Of a stretch of 64,000 nt of DNA, positions 1-9,296 are shown piece after piece (position 1 is the stretch's first letter; every line of letters starts with the position of its first letter). The translations under genes were made by a program, and so were the position numbers. The stretch comes from Dictyobacter kobayashii. Its GTDB lineage: Bacteria; Chloroflexota; Ktedonobacteria; Ktedonobacterales; Ktedonobacteraceae. The stretch spans positions 4,960,001 through 5,024,000 of the forward strand of contig NZ_BIFS01000001.1 in the NCBI RefSeq assembly GCF_003967555.1. Direction: 5' to 3'. The notes beneath the pieces were generated by a model that made no database searches, was not told the DNA's origin, and saw nothing but the letters and a program-made list of their open reading frames with translations.

Positions 1-2
1 CC

Positions 3-260
3 ACGCTGAACAAAGACAAGATCAGCAAATATGTCAATGAGTCGTTGATGTTAGTGACAGCGCTGAGCCCGGTAATTGGTTATGACAAAGCCTCGGCGAT
101 CGCGCACAAAGCGCTTGACGACAACACTACCTTGCGTGAAGCGGCACTGAAGAGTGGCTACATCAGTGCCAATGATTTTGATACGATCGTGGTGCCCGCC
201 CATATGGTCGGCGATCCCCACAAGGACCTGGAGGAAACCCGTAACGTGCTCAGGCAATGA
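3..260 (+). CDS. fumC: Fumarate hydratase class II, C-terminal part (cut by window edge)
   Basis: The last 85 codons of a class II fumarase, which interconverts fumarate and malate in the cytoplasmic TCA cycle. The visible part is the family's C-terminal domain: a LVTALSPVIGYDKA segment, then TTLREAAL and a closing VVPAHMVGDP motif. These match the end of FumC/aspartase-superfamily enzymes in order and spacing. The active-site region lies outside the window, so activity cannot be judged. A hairpin about 60 bases after the stop probably ends the transcript. Confidence 0.93.
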   Translation, partial: TLNKDKISKYVNESLMLVTALSPVIGYDKASAIAHKALDDNTTLREAALKSGYISANDFDTIVVPAHMVGDPHKDLEETRNVLRQ

Positions 261-322
261 GACGCTCTCGGTCATCGCCTGTCCCATTGACTATGTGGAG
301 TGTACCGTGCTAACAGACAAGC

Positions 323-351
323 TGCGAGCCAGACTCCTGGCCTGGCTCGCA
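323..351 (+). terminator. Hairpin terminator after fumC
   Basis: A perfect 10-bp stem (TGCGAGCCAG paired with CTGGCTCGCA) with a 9-base loop, followed by CGTTTTG. It lies just after fumC and before the convergent ABC transporter fragment. Confidence 0.65.
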
Positions 352-422
352 CGTTTTGCTATTCCAGATAGCTCCCAATATCTGTCATTCTGATGCTGTA
401 AGAAATTCCTGGCTCCTGTTTA

Positions 423-695
423 CTAGGCCGACGCATTCGACTCAAGATAACTAGAAGCCTGGCGAGTGAACATCGACCAATAGTTTTGGCCGGCCTTCAT
501 CAATTCGTCGTGGGTCCCTTGCTCGATGATCTGACCGCGCTCCATTACAATGATCTTGGTCGCGATTCGTGCCAGAGCGAGCCGATGACTGATGATGATC
601 GCCGTCTTTTCCTGTGCTATCTGGCGAAATACTTCCAGGGCTTCATACTCGGTGTGCGGGTCAAGAGCGGCAGTGGGTTCGTCCAGAGCAGCTTC
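423..695 (-). pseudogene. ABC transporter ATP-binding protein, C-terminal fragment
   Basis: Read on the minus strand, about 90 codons carry the end of an exporter-type (MsbA/MdlB-like) ABC ATPase. The Walker B/D-loop segment LDEPTAALDP comes first, then the H-loop AIIISHRLALARIA, then IIVMERGQIIEQGTHDELM, with a TAG stop at 423-425. Nothing upstream continues the frame: the signature motif, Walker A and membrane domain are all missing, and AT-rich non-coding sequence begins abruptly near 695. It is a truncated remnant with no usable start codon, left by a deletion or rearrangement. Confidence 0.8.
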
Positions 696-1001
696 GAAAT
701 TTATTCTTCTGTATAATTCGTTGAATAATATTTTTTCTCTTTCGCTAGCTTTAGAAGAAGCTTTATTCTACTTTATATAATTATTGATGTATAAAATATA
801 ATTAGTTATATAGTCCTATATTTTGGTGGATCATTTGACTCAAGATGGAGATATTGATTAAAGTTTGTAGATACAAATATAACGATTGTCATGTGTCGTA
901 TATGGCACTTCTTTGCATTCAGGTTACTGCGAAGTGCAGCCTCATAGTCATCTGAATGTGGATAAGTACCATCCAGCTGTGTAAGATTGAAGGTAATTCG
1001 T
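696..1001. other. Intergenic, no gene seen
   Basis: An AT-rich stretch after the breakpoint of the ABC transporter fragment. I see no coding frame with family character and no clear promoter, only poly-A/T tracts. Confidence 0.5.
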
Positions 1002-1256
1002 ATGGTGTTTAGAGATCGTAATCGTAAAGTCGCTACTGAAGTTCAAAATAGTGCTGTTCAAGCAGAGAAACCAGGAAGGGATGTGGACTTGCTCGTTGAG
1101 CAACCACCATTCTCTGATACTGATTCAGACTCAAAACCCGAGTTTTTGAAATACCCCTTGCATTCCCGCTTTCCTGGCGATGAGCCAAAAACCCTTTACT
1201 TGTGTAAGAAGCCCCCCATAAGTACTAATTTGCATCCAGGCATTTTGCCTGTATAG
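1002..1256 (+). CDS. Hypothetical protein, 84 aa
   Basis: A short open frame whose likely start is the ATG at 1002; a TTG at 987 is also possible. The product is hydrophilic, with a charged N-terminus (MVFRDRNRKVATEVQNS) and a proline-rich end. There is no recognisable domain, signal peptide or membrane segment, and no good ribosome binding site. It could be a chance frame. Confidence 0.25.
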   Translation: MVFRDRNRKVATEVQNSAVQAEKPGRDVDLLVEQPPFSDTDSDSKPEFLKYPLHSRFPGDEPKTLYLCKKPPISTNLHPGILPV

Positions 1257-1406
1257 TATAAAATATATTATTAATCGATACGAATTTTTGTATGGATATA
1301 GATATTTTTTATTAAAGGAGTGATATGCATAATGCAACCGCTTATCTTTAATAATCCATCCACACTTGTGTAGTGTGGTAATCATAAAAGGAGAGTTGTA
1401 AGCACT

Positions 1407-1979
1407 ATGCGCACGGTCGAACAAGTAGAACTGCATGAACATCCTACACAGGAAATGAGTACATCTGCACTGAAAAAAACAGATACACTGTTCCACAAAT
1501 TTCTAACACTTCTCGTTCTGGGAGGCGCATGCTGTGTTATTGCGCTTTACCTCGTTATTCCCCTGATGATCTTCTTGAATATCTTTCAGGACTGGATAAC
1601 GCAATTGCTGTGCGCGGTTCTTATCCTGACCATTGGAGAACTTCTTGTATTCAGTATCCTGGTTAAAACTTCTAAAGCGACAAAAGTTGCCCATTCGACG
1701 AAGCATACTGAGCACGAGGTTCGCAGGCAAGGTCAAGAAAATGATCAGCATATGGTGACATTTGATGAACTTGTCAATGCACCCACAGTGCATGTAGCTG
1801 CGCTTAAAAGTGGAGAAATTGAAGCTCAAGCTCCTTCAAGCGACGAGATTGCCAATGCGACTACAGTGCATATGTCCCAGCTTAAACATTTGCTAGATAA
1901 ACCAGTATTGAGGCCTTCCGATCTCCTTTTAGATGAGGAGCCCACCACTCGGTCACAGGAAGAGGTGCCTGTCAATTAA
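1407..1979 (+). CDS. Hypothetical membrane protein with two transmembrane helices
   Basis: 190 aa, with AGGAG about 13 bases before the ATG. After a polar N-terminus of about 30 residues there are two hydrophobic helices (roughly residues 34-58 and 64-84), separated by the short FQDW loop. A long hydrophilic cytoplasmic-type tail follows. The tail holds two similar segments, NAPTVHVAALKSGE and NATTVHMSQLKHL, which look like a duplicated short motif. No family was recognised. It lies directly upstream of a glycosyltransferase gene in the same direction, so a role in the same envelope polysaccharide locus is possible but inferred only from position. Confidence 0.65.
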   Translation: MRTVEQVELHEHPTQEMSTSALKKTDTLFHKFLTLLVLGGACCVIALYLVIPLMIFLNIFQDWITQLLCAVLILTIGELLVFSILVKTSKATKVAHSTKHTEHEVRRQGQENDQHMVTFDELVNAPTVHVAALKSGEIEAQAPSSDEIANATTVHMSQLKHLLDKPVLRPSDLLLDEEPTTRSQEEVPVN

Positions 1980-2149
1980 AATTCAGTAGGCAATACTTGC
2001 TGGTGTATCTCATTCTTCACGACCTTCCCTTACATGCAAGAGGAAGGAAAAGCAGGCCAGCAGGTTCATTACTATAAGGGGAATACTCGTTTTCATGACC
2101 AGTTTTATAACTATTATTGCGAATGTAGGAGGGGTGCTGGGCTATATTC

Positions 2150-3535
2150 ATGGTAGCCCTTATCAGCCTGATCAATATCCGCTTTCTTTCGTACTTCCAC
2201 AGTTTTTTCTTTCACTGGCCACGCTATCGTCAGCGTGAGGACGTCACAACCGAGGATCTTCAGAAGCTGCCGATGCCGTTTATCAAAATTCAGACTACGA
2301 CGCGTGGAAGCCAGGGAAGCACTGAGGTTATCAGGCGTGGCATTGAATACATTATGCGGCTGGCGCGTGAGGCGCCTACATTTTACGGGCATTATCTTAG
2401 CATTGAAATTGTGACTGAAGCGGAAGAGCAAAAACACCAATTTGAGCGCGAGTTCGCTTCCTATCCCGTGCCGGTCTCTGTTATTGTGTTGCCTAAAGAC
2501 TATCAGACGCCTGGCAATACCCAGTTGAAAGCACGCGGTTTGCACTACATGGTTGAGTTAAGAAGACAGGGCTTCAATCGAAAGCATGGGCGCACAGTTA
2601 TCGTGCATTACGATGAAGAGAGTGTCATGGAGCCATTGGAGCTACGCCGCCTCTTCCGATTTCTGGCCTTAACCGATAAGAAATTGACCGAGGGCCGATC
2701 TACTATCCACTGGAATATCAGGATGCCAGCATAATCTGCCGCGCGATGGAGGCCAATCGACCTATTGGCTGTTTTGAATGCCGTGATGTGATGGAAAAAG
2801 GTGTACCCTGCACCTGCATGGCTCGAACCTGGTCATTGATGAGGCTCTGGAAAACGAGCTTGGTTGGGATATTGGCAATCTCGATGGACAGCCCTTTATT
2901 GCAGAAGATTACGTTTTTCGGCGTTAATGCTTATCTGCGCTATGGTTCCTCCATTTTCGGCTGGCACGGAAGTGCGATGTTGGAGCAACACCCCTTCTCC
3001 TTCAAAAGTGCCTTCCGCCAGCGTTATCGCTGGATTATTGGAGTGCTACAAGGTATGGAGATGATGAAGCGTTTACCAACGTTCTATCAGCTTCCTCGTA
3101 AATTACGCTTTCAACTGACCTGGGGAACGCGCTATCGCATTTCGACCTTCGCACTGGGGTTGCCGGCAGGGGCGATCTCGGCGCTCTACTTACTCGTGCA
3201 ATACGCACAGTTTCTCCTTGGTCACCACATGCACACCCCTGCCTCTATTGCTCATGTTCTGGATGATCCTGGCGGGATTTCTATGGGCTTAATTCGATCT
3301 TTATCGGAGCCTGGTATAAACATTTCAACTATTCTGCGCACTGCCTCTCGCCGAGGCTATTGCTGAAATGGGGAAGGTAATCGCGATAGCGCCGGTCGCG
3401 GGCATCATGGAAAGCTCAGCAGCCTTCTGGGCCCGTCGTTCAATGGATGAGTGGTAATCGCGCGTCACCTGGAAACCGACCCCAAAGACCATTGCTGCGG
3501 ACAAAGTTTCCATTATGAAGGGAGGAGCGCAATGA
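2150..3535 (+). pseudogene. Family 2 glycosyltransferase, multiply frameshifted
   Basis: A membrane glycosyltransferase of the GT2 cellulose synthase-like type can be rebuilt across three or more frames. Pieces in order are an N-terminal helix, KIQTTTRGS, a DEES acceptor segment, GPIYYPLEYQDAS, HLHGSNLVIDEALENELGWD, AEDYVFGVNAYLRYGSSIFGWHG, an RQRYRWIIG motif (the QxxRW type) and C-terminal membrane helices. Frame changes fall near 2693 (one G missing), 2811 (one C missing), 2922 (one extra T) and again near 3300. The rebuilt end (KTIAADKVSIMKGGAQ) overlaps the next start as ATGA. It is either decayed or hit by indel errors. Confidence 0.75.
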
Positions 3536-4680
3536 AAAAAGTTCGCATAATCTGGATAGCGATAATTGTGCTTCTCCTGGGGATGCTGCTGGCTCGTATT
3601 TACTTGTAAGGCCGGTAGCTTTAGCGCAACTTTTGTCGCAGGCACAATCTGCGCAATCGAACAGAGGAACTCAGAGTCATGTATCGACTCCGTCCGTTAC
3701 GCCAAACACCTACTCCACCACCGCTGCGTCCAAATTTCGCGGCAGGGATGATCTTTCCGCAGTGGGGACCCAGGTCCTATACCACTGCTGATAAGAACTG
3801 GGAGCCTGGCGTGAAAGAGATTCGGACGCAGACTGGAGCTAACTGGCTCGGCCTCTATCTCCAATTTCACCAGGACTCAGAATTTACGACGAATGTGCAT
3901 GTTGCCAATGATGGCCAGACTCCGGCTGGCCTGAAGGCGGGGGTCGAGATGGCGCATAAAATGGGCTATCGCGTCTATGTCTTTCCCGCTATCACGCTCA
4001 ATAATGTGCATGCCTGGGGCGGATACATCAAATATGATACTGACGCGGACAATCAGGCCTGGTTTGATAATTACTGGCAGCAGCTCAAACCTTTTTTACT
4101 GGCGTGTCAGCAAGCGAAGTGTGATCGTTTCTCTATTGGCAACGAATATGAGGGATTGGAACAATCACCAGATATCTACTGGCACCAACTTATTACACGC
4201 GTTCACTCCGTGTACTCCGGACAAATCGTGTACAGCAGGAATTTCTCGTCGCAGCTCAAATATCCTATCCCGCAATGGATGAAAGATCCCCTCCTGTCAG
4301 AGGTGGGTCTCTCCAGCTACTATTCGCTTATAGATACTGAAACGAACGTTGCAAAACGGCAGTTGCCGGGTCTATGGAAGATCCGCGTCCAATCACACCT
4401 GGATGAGATGGCACACGCGCTAGGCAAACCTGTGTTTATCTCTGAACTCGGTTATAGAGATACCAACTACGCGGGCTATCTTCCCTACCAGGATACTGAT
4501 GACGGCGTGAAAGATCTGGCAATGCAGTCCGCATTGTTTGATGCAGCCTTCCAGAACATCGCGAAAGACAAACTTATCGATGGCGTCTTTGTGTGGGCCT
4601 GGTCCAAACCACCGTTCGCGCCCAATTATACCCCGGCCGCAAAAGTTATTCATAACTGGTATGATATATTTTTACGATAG
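3532..4680 (+). CDS. Glycoside hydrolase-like TIM-barrel protein, GH113-like (frameshift in the leader)
   Basis: The start with a good ribosome binding site (GGAGG) is the ATG at 3532, giving a basic N-terminus and a hydrophobic anchor (IIWIAIIVLLLGMLLA). The frame then stops at 3607, where one missing T would restore it into a Ser/Thr/Gln-rich linker. The catalytic domain is open from 3679: NFAAGMIFPQWG, GVKEIRTQTGANWLGLYLQF, FSIGNEYEGLE (probable acid/base Glu), VFISELGYRD (probable nucleophile Glu) and DGVFVWAW. The layout resembles GH113 and related barrels, so a secreted, membrane-anchored glycanase is likely. It follows the glycosyltransferase with a 4-base overlap, suggesting one polysaccharide operon. 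Confidence 0.7.
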
Positions 4681-4735
4681 ATATAGGGGAATATAAAAGT
4701 ATTAATTATCACAGAAATGGACAGGAGCTATCCTC

Positions 4736-6169
4736 ATGAAGACGTTCCAGGCGAAAATTCTCCTGGTATGTACTGTACTGTTAATCTCACTCTTAGTCTT
4801 GAAAGCCTGCATAACACAGCAACAACAACAGTCACCGGGGCCGTTGCCGACATTCAAGCTTTCTGGCGGAGCAACGACAACACCAGTATCAATAGCAGAA
4901 AGCGATGCCATTAAACGTCCCTGGCTTGGCTTCGGTATAGAATGGGATATCGAAAATAACGATAACCAGCCCCTGCCACTTACCCAGAAGCAGTGGCAAA
5001 CTCTGTTCACACGCGTCGATGCGCTGCATCCGAACTGGATACGTAGCATGTTTGACATGCAATGGTTTTGTCCTAGCGGCCAGGTCGGCAACTATACTTT
5101 TGATAGTCCTGAGATGCGTGCCTGGTATCCTATTCTGGACTATGCTCGTTCTCATCATATCACCGTTGTCATTGGCTCCTGGAGCTATGGCCCCTGGGCT
5201 TCTGGCTCGAACAACTACGCTGAAGCCCTGGGTGACCTGGCACAATATTTAATTAAAAAGCAGGGTTATGACAATATTCGCTACGTAAGCGGATTGAATG
5301 AACCCGATACGAAGCAGTCTTCGTTTGGAGATTGGGAAAATCTTGCCCATGCGATCTCCATATCCTTAAACCAACGCGGCTTGTACGATAAACTTGCGCT
5401 CATAGGCCCCGATACGTCACAGACCAATGGTTGGATTACCAATAGTGGATTGCCCTGGAATGCACAAACGATGCTGGGTGCTTACGAGTGGCATAACTAT
5501 ATCAATACGTGCTGCGATATTCAGCAGGGCAGGTAGAACAGAACTTTAAACCCCTGGTCGACCGACTGGTCAATGCGGACCCTGGCAACAAGCCGGTGCT
5601 GATCGGTGAAATGGGTGGGGATATCAGAAGGGCGCTAATGATAATCAGTACCAGGTTCAAAATTACCAGTACGCAGTAGACATAGTAGATTATGCTGTGC
5701 AACTGGCACGCGCAGGCGTATCAGGTGGGAGTGCCTGGGACCTGGATGACGCTATGCATAATAAAGTCTGGGGAATGTGGAATATTCTTAAGGATACCCC
5801 ACCCCGGCCCTGGTTTTATTCCTGGTCATTATTATGCAAGTACTTTCCTTCCAATGCCACTATCTATCGACCCGCGAATCCTTCCAATATGCGCGTTCTG
5901 GCGGCCCACTTGCCGGGTACAGATGGACAAGATAGCGCCCACTGGTCGGTGCTCCTTGTCAACCGCAATGACAGGGCTACAAATATAGCCCTATCATTGC
6001 GGTTGACAAGGAGCAACCGAGCGCGCTTACGATGTACACGCATAGTGAGAAGCAGCGTGAAACTAGCGGTGAATTGGCTCTCCAACCCGCTGCTATAACC
6101 AGGCAGCAGCAGGATCATCGTCTGCTCACCCAGGTTCCCGCCAACGGTATCGTGCTGTTAAGTTCATAG
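4736..6169 (+). pseudogene. Secreted glycoside hydrolase (GH39/cellulase-like), frameshifted
   Basis: It starts with a lipoprotein-like signal (LLVCTVLLISLLVLKAC, Cys at about 22), then a linker and a TIM-barrel sequence: WLGFGIEWD, WIRSMFDMQWF, ITVVIGSWSYGPW, YVSGLNEPDT (acid/base Glu) and, after a frame change, PVLIGEMGW (nucleophile Glu). One G missing near 5529 and another near 5610 restore a single frame as far as ARAGVSGGSAWDLDD. The end carries a C-terminal beta domain (NMRVLAAHLPG, WSVLLVNR, ETSGELALQPA, VPANGIVLLSS) and is disturbed by a 64-base palindrome. Substrate unknown; probably paired with the hydrolase upstream. Confidence 0.7.
5951..6014. repeat. Inverted repeat, 29-bp arms, inside a hydrolase gene
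   Basis: Arms 5951-5979 and 5986-6014 pair with one mismatch around a 6-base loop (CAAATA). It sits inside the coding sequence of the GH39-like gene, just after WSVLLVNR, and coincides with a change of reading frame. Confidence 0.9.
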
Positions 6170-6238
6170 CGCTCCACTTCCGCTGTTTACTATTCCAGTT
6201 AGGTATTTTTTTTAGTTCTGGGAAATAGAGGGCCATTC

Positions 6239-6613
6239 ATGGAGCGCCTACGGCTTTTTAGCAAGCGGGTTGTCAATCCGGTGGTGATGAGGTTTGCGGG
6301 ATCGGCGCACAGCCCAATTGCGGTCGTTCGTCATGTTGGGCGGCGCAGTGGGCGAGCTTATGCGACTCCACTGTTGCTCGTGCCGGTTGCGGGCGGTTTT
6401 GTGATCGAGTTGACATATGGATTTGCGGTGGATTGGTATCGCAATGTGGTGGCGGCGGGACACTGTACCATCCTCTGGCATGGGCGAGAATATGGGTGCG
6501 ATACGTTTGAGATAATTGATGCTGACATAGGGCTGCGGGCCTTCCCCGCCATCTTAAGATTTCCACTGCGGATATTGGGCGCGCGCGATTTTGTGAAGAT
6601 GAAGGTTCAGTAA
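6239..6613 (+). CDS. Deazaflavin (F420)-dependent nitroreductase family protein
   Basis: 124 aa, with GAGGG about 10 bases before the ATG. It matches the Ddn-like split-barrel family (nitroreductase family deazaflavin-dependent oxidoreductase). VVRHVGRRSGRAYATPLLLVP is the cofactor-phosphate-binding strand-turn, and GGFVIELTYG, DWYRNVVAAG and CTILWHGREY follow in the usual order. Length is normal for short members. Such proteins use F420H2 or a similar flavin to reduce diverse substrates; the substrate here is unknown. It stands alone, with regulatory repeats of the next gene about 110 bases downstream. Confidence 0.8.
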   Translation: MERLRLFSKRVVNPVVMRFAGSAHSPIAVVRHVGRRSGRAYATPLLLVPVAGGFVIELTYGFAVDWYRNVVAAGHCTILWHGREYGCDTFEIIDADIGLRAFPAILRFPLRILGARDFVKMKVQ

Positions 6614-6726
6614 GTGCATCCGGGCAAATTATCACGCATTCAACAAAGGTGAGTTATTTTTTTTTACAACTCGGACAGATTTAGTAGAGCGGTGAAAGGG
6701 AAAACCAATCACTCTCACCCTTGTGA

Positions 6727-6757
6727 AATTCCTCTATAGAGAATATAATTCCTCTAT
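6727..6757 (+). promoter_or_regulatory. Direct repeat, probable operator of the XRE-cupin gene
   Basis: AATTCCTCTAT occurs at 6727-6737 and 6747-6757, a spacing of exactly 20 bp (two helical turns). The first copy runs into AGAGAAT, giving partial dyad symmetry. It lies directly before the ribosome binding site of the XRE regulator, as expected for autoregulation. Confidence 0.45.
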
Positions 6758-6770
6758 GGAGGTGATTTTT

Positions 6771-7382
6771 ATGGATGCACCAACGCCGCGTTTGGCGAGT
6801 GGACTTGATCTGACTGACTTAGGAACACGGATTCGTTCGGAACGGCTCCTCCGGCATCTCTCTCTTGAGGTCCTTTCTTCGCGATCTGGAGTGAGCAGTA
6901 GTATGCTCTCCGACATTGAGCGCGGCAGAAAAGTCCCATCCGTCCTGGTACTCGATTCGATTGCAACAGCGCTGGGAACCAGTCTCGCTCGGCTGCTGGA
7001 AGAAGAACAACAGGCAAAGGTAATTGTTCTGCGTCATAGGGAGCAAGAGGTAGTCCAGGATCCGTCTGGTTGGGAGCGGCGCATTCTCTCTCCCGTCTTG
7101 CCCGGAGTGGAGTTTGAATTTATGCGTACCACCATCTCGCCAGGGGTCGATGCGGGCGTCTTTCTTGCTCACGCTACAGGCTCACGCGAATATGTCGCCA
7201 TCGAAGAAGGAACCTTGCGACTGACTTTGAACGGTACAGTTTATCTCCTCCAGGCGGGAGATAGTGTCTATTATGCTGGAGACTGCCAGCACGCTTTCGC
7301 CAATCCTGGAGAGAAACCCTGCACGTATTACCTTGTCATGGAGATTCCACCCTCTCCCGTTCCACACGTGTATCATAGATAG
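6771..7382 (+). CDS. XRE-family transcriptional regulator with C-terminal cupin
   Basis: The ATG at 6771 is preferred because GGAGGTGA sits 6 bases upstream. Residues about 15-68 form an XRE helix-turn-helix (LGTRIRSERLLRHLSLEVLSSRSGVSSSMLSDIERGRKVPS). Residues about 110-190 form a cupin (SREYVAIEEGTLRLTLNG, LQAGDSVYYAGDCQHAFANPGEKPC). This is the HTH-cupin architecture of PuuR/SutR-like one-component regulators, which sense a small ligand in the cupin. It precedes the PLP decarboxylase by 12 bases and probably controls that operon. Two repeats at 6727-6757 may be its operator. Confidence 0.9.
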   Translation: MDAPTPRLASGLDLTDLGTRIRSERLLRHLSLEVLSSRSGVSSSMLSDIERGRKVPSVLVLDSIATALGTSLARLLEEEQQAKVIVLRHREQEVVQDPSGWERRILSPVLPGVEFEFMRTTISPGVDAGVFLAHATGSREYVAIEEGTLRLTLNGTVYLLQAGDSVYYAGDCQHAFANPGEKPCTYYLVMEIPPSPVPHVYHR

Positions 7383-7394
7383 CGAGGTTGATGT

Positions 7395-8866
7395 ATGTCT
7401 GATCCCTTTGTTTCCCCGCTTGTCGATGATCTGGCCACATTTCGTCGACTCGGTCATCTTGCGGTCGATGTCGTCGCTGATTACCTGGAAACTCTCCGTG
7501 AGCGCCCCGTGTTTGTCCCAATGACCCCTGATGAGCGTCAGGAACTGCTCACCCTGGATTTTTCTGAAGAGGGCATACCGCCAGAAGAACTGTTGGCCAC
7601 TGTGCGGGATCGTCTTTTTACCCATCCTATGGGCAATGGGCACCCCGCTTTTTCGGCTGGGTCAATTCGCCTCCTGCCCTTCCTGGTATTCTTGCTGAAT
7701 TCCTGGCGGCGGCCCTCGATCCCAGTTGTGCCGGGGGAGATCATGCGGCCATTTATCTGGAGCATAGCGTCATCCGCTGGTTGATGGAACTCATCGGTTT
7801 TCCTCAGGAGCAAAGTATGGGGCTTTTCGTGAGTGGGGCCTCCATGGCAACGTTGACCTGCCTGGCAGCAGCGCGTTTCTGGGCAGCCAAAGAAGCGGGA
7901 TGGAATGTGCGGGAACGAGGGCTGCAAGCGCAGCAGCCAGATCTGGTCCTCTATCTCTCGGAAGAAGGGCATGGATGCATTCGCAAAGCGGCCGAGATGC
8001 TTGGTCTTGGGAACAACGCCTTGCGCCTGGTCCCAATCAATGCGGACTTTCAGATGGATGTGAATGCGCTCCGGGTGGCCATTCAAGCGGACCGAGCTGC
8101 GGGCCGGCAGCCTTTTTGTGTGTCGGCAAGTGCTGGAACCGTCAATACCGGGGCCATCGATCCTTTGTCTCTCCTGGCGGATCTGTGTGCGCAAGAGAAC
8201 CTCTGGCTGCATGTGGATGGGGCCTATGGCGCGGTCGGTAAAGTGGACCCGCGGGTTGCGCCCCTGTTTGAGGGAATTGAACGCGCGCAGTCGGTCGCTA
8301 TCGACCCACACAAATGGCTCTCTGTCCCTGTCGAATGTGGCTGTGCCTTAGTTTCCGATAAACAATTGCTTCGAGAAACCTTTAGCCTTGTTCCTCCCTA
8401 TCTGCAGCTTGAAGAAGGCAAAGGCTTTGCGAATCTCCCCTGGTTCTCCGAGTATGGTTTCCAGCAAACACGTGGTTTTCGCGCGCTGAAGGTGTGGATG
8501 GTCTTACAAACCACGGGACGTCAAGGTCTGGTGCAGCGTATCCAGCATCACAATGCGCTTGCGCAGCATCTGGCATCGCTGATTGATGCCGCTCCAGACT
8601 TTGAGCGCGTCGCTCCGGTGACGCTCTCTATCGTCTGTTTCCGCTACCTTCCTCCCGAGCTCAAAGGCGATGAGGAGGGTATTGAGCAGATGAACCGTGC
8701 TCTGGTTCCCTTGCTCCAGTTGGCAGGAGAAGCCTTTCTCACTGGTACTGTCCTTCGCGGTCACTTTGCGTTGCGTGCATGCATCCTTCACGATGGCACA
8801 ACCCCGGCTGATCTCAGGATCTTATTGGAGAGTATACGCCACGCGGCAGAGCTTTCACGGGGGTAG
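7395..8866 (+). pseudogene. PLP-dependent group II decarboxylase (aromatic amino acid type), one frameshift
   Basis: Two overlapping frames make one group II decarboxylase of about 490 aa. The N-terminal part has RRLGHLAVDVVADYLE and THPMGNGHPAF. After a shift the protein continues FFGWVNSPP, AAIYLEHSVIRWLMELIGFP, SGASMATLTCLAAAR, LWLHVDGAYG and IDPHKWLSVP, whose Lys binds PLP. Adding one T to the T5 run at 7649-7653 restores the frame, so either a recent one-base deletion or a sequence error. The enzyme would decarboxylate an L-amino acid (Trp/Tyr/Phe-like or Glu; not resolved). Operon with the upstream XRE-cupin regulator and two downstream genes. Confidence 0.85.
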
Positions 8867-8942
8867 GAGCGCTGACCATGGAGAGAACGACGGTGCTTCC
8901 TTTGACAAGGGTAAGATCAAATTGACATTTGAAGGAACAATA

Positions 8943-9296
8943 ATGCCAGAACATGAAGTATCGCTTACGATCTCAAATGAGAGGGAGGCCACGATCTCTT
9001 TCATCTTAGAGCCCTGGGGCGAGATCTATCCCATGGAACCCCAGACGAAGTTTACTGTCTATTTTCGTAGTCATATTGCTCCCTCTTCTCCACATACTGT
9101 CGAAGTGACGTATGGCGTGGATCAGATCACGGTGTATGCCTGGGAGGGTTGTACCGCGACTCTTTTCCAAAATGGGGAAGAATTAGGAGCCGGGGCTGCG
9201 CCCAGATCCCGTGTTCCTCACGGTTTAGAAACGCTCAAAAACATAGGTTTTTTTCGGGACACGATAAAAGAGACAGGTAGAAAAATCCCTTTATGA
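8943..9296 (+). CDS. Conserved small protein, paralogue of the gene at 60713
   Basis: 117 aa from the ATG at 8943, with GAAGGAA upstream. The sequence alternates as expected of a beta-rich fold (EVSLTISNEREATISFILEPWGEIY, PHTVEVTYGVDQITVYAWEG, ATLFQNGEELG). No cofactor motif or signal peptide is visible and no named family was recognised. A close relative lies at 60713-61078 with the same leader (GAAGGA-AATAATG). It sits between a PLP decarboxylase and a dehydrogenase and overlaps the latter by 4 bases (ATGA), so it is translationally coupled and may be an accessory protein of that pathway. Confidence 0.8.
   Translation: MPEHEVSLTISNEREATISFILEPWGEIYPMEPQTKFTVYFRSHIAPSSPHTVEVTYGVDQITVYAWEGCTATLFQNGEELGAGAAPRSRVPHGLETLKNIGFFRDTIKETGRKIPL

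Noticed and set aside
1131..1496. 121-codon minus-strand open frame
   Set aside because: Covers a non-coding, AT-rich stretch and the start of a better-supported plus-strand gene; composition is not protein-like and there is no ribosome binding site.
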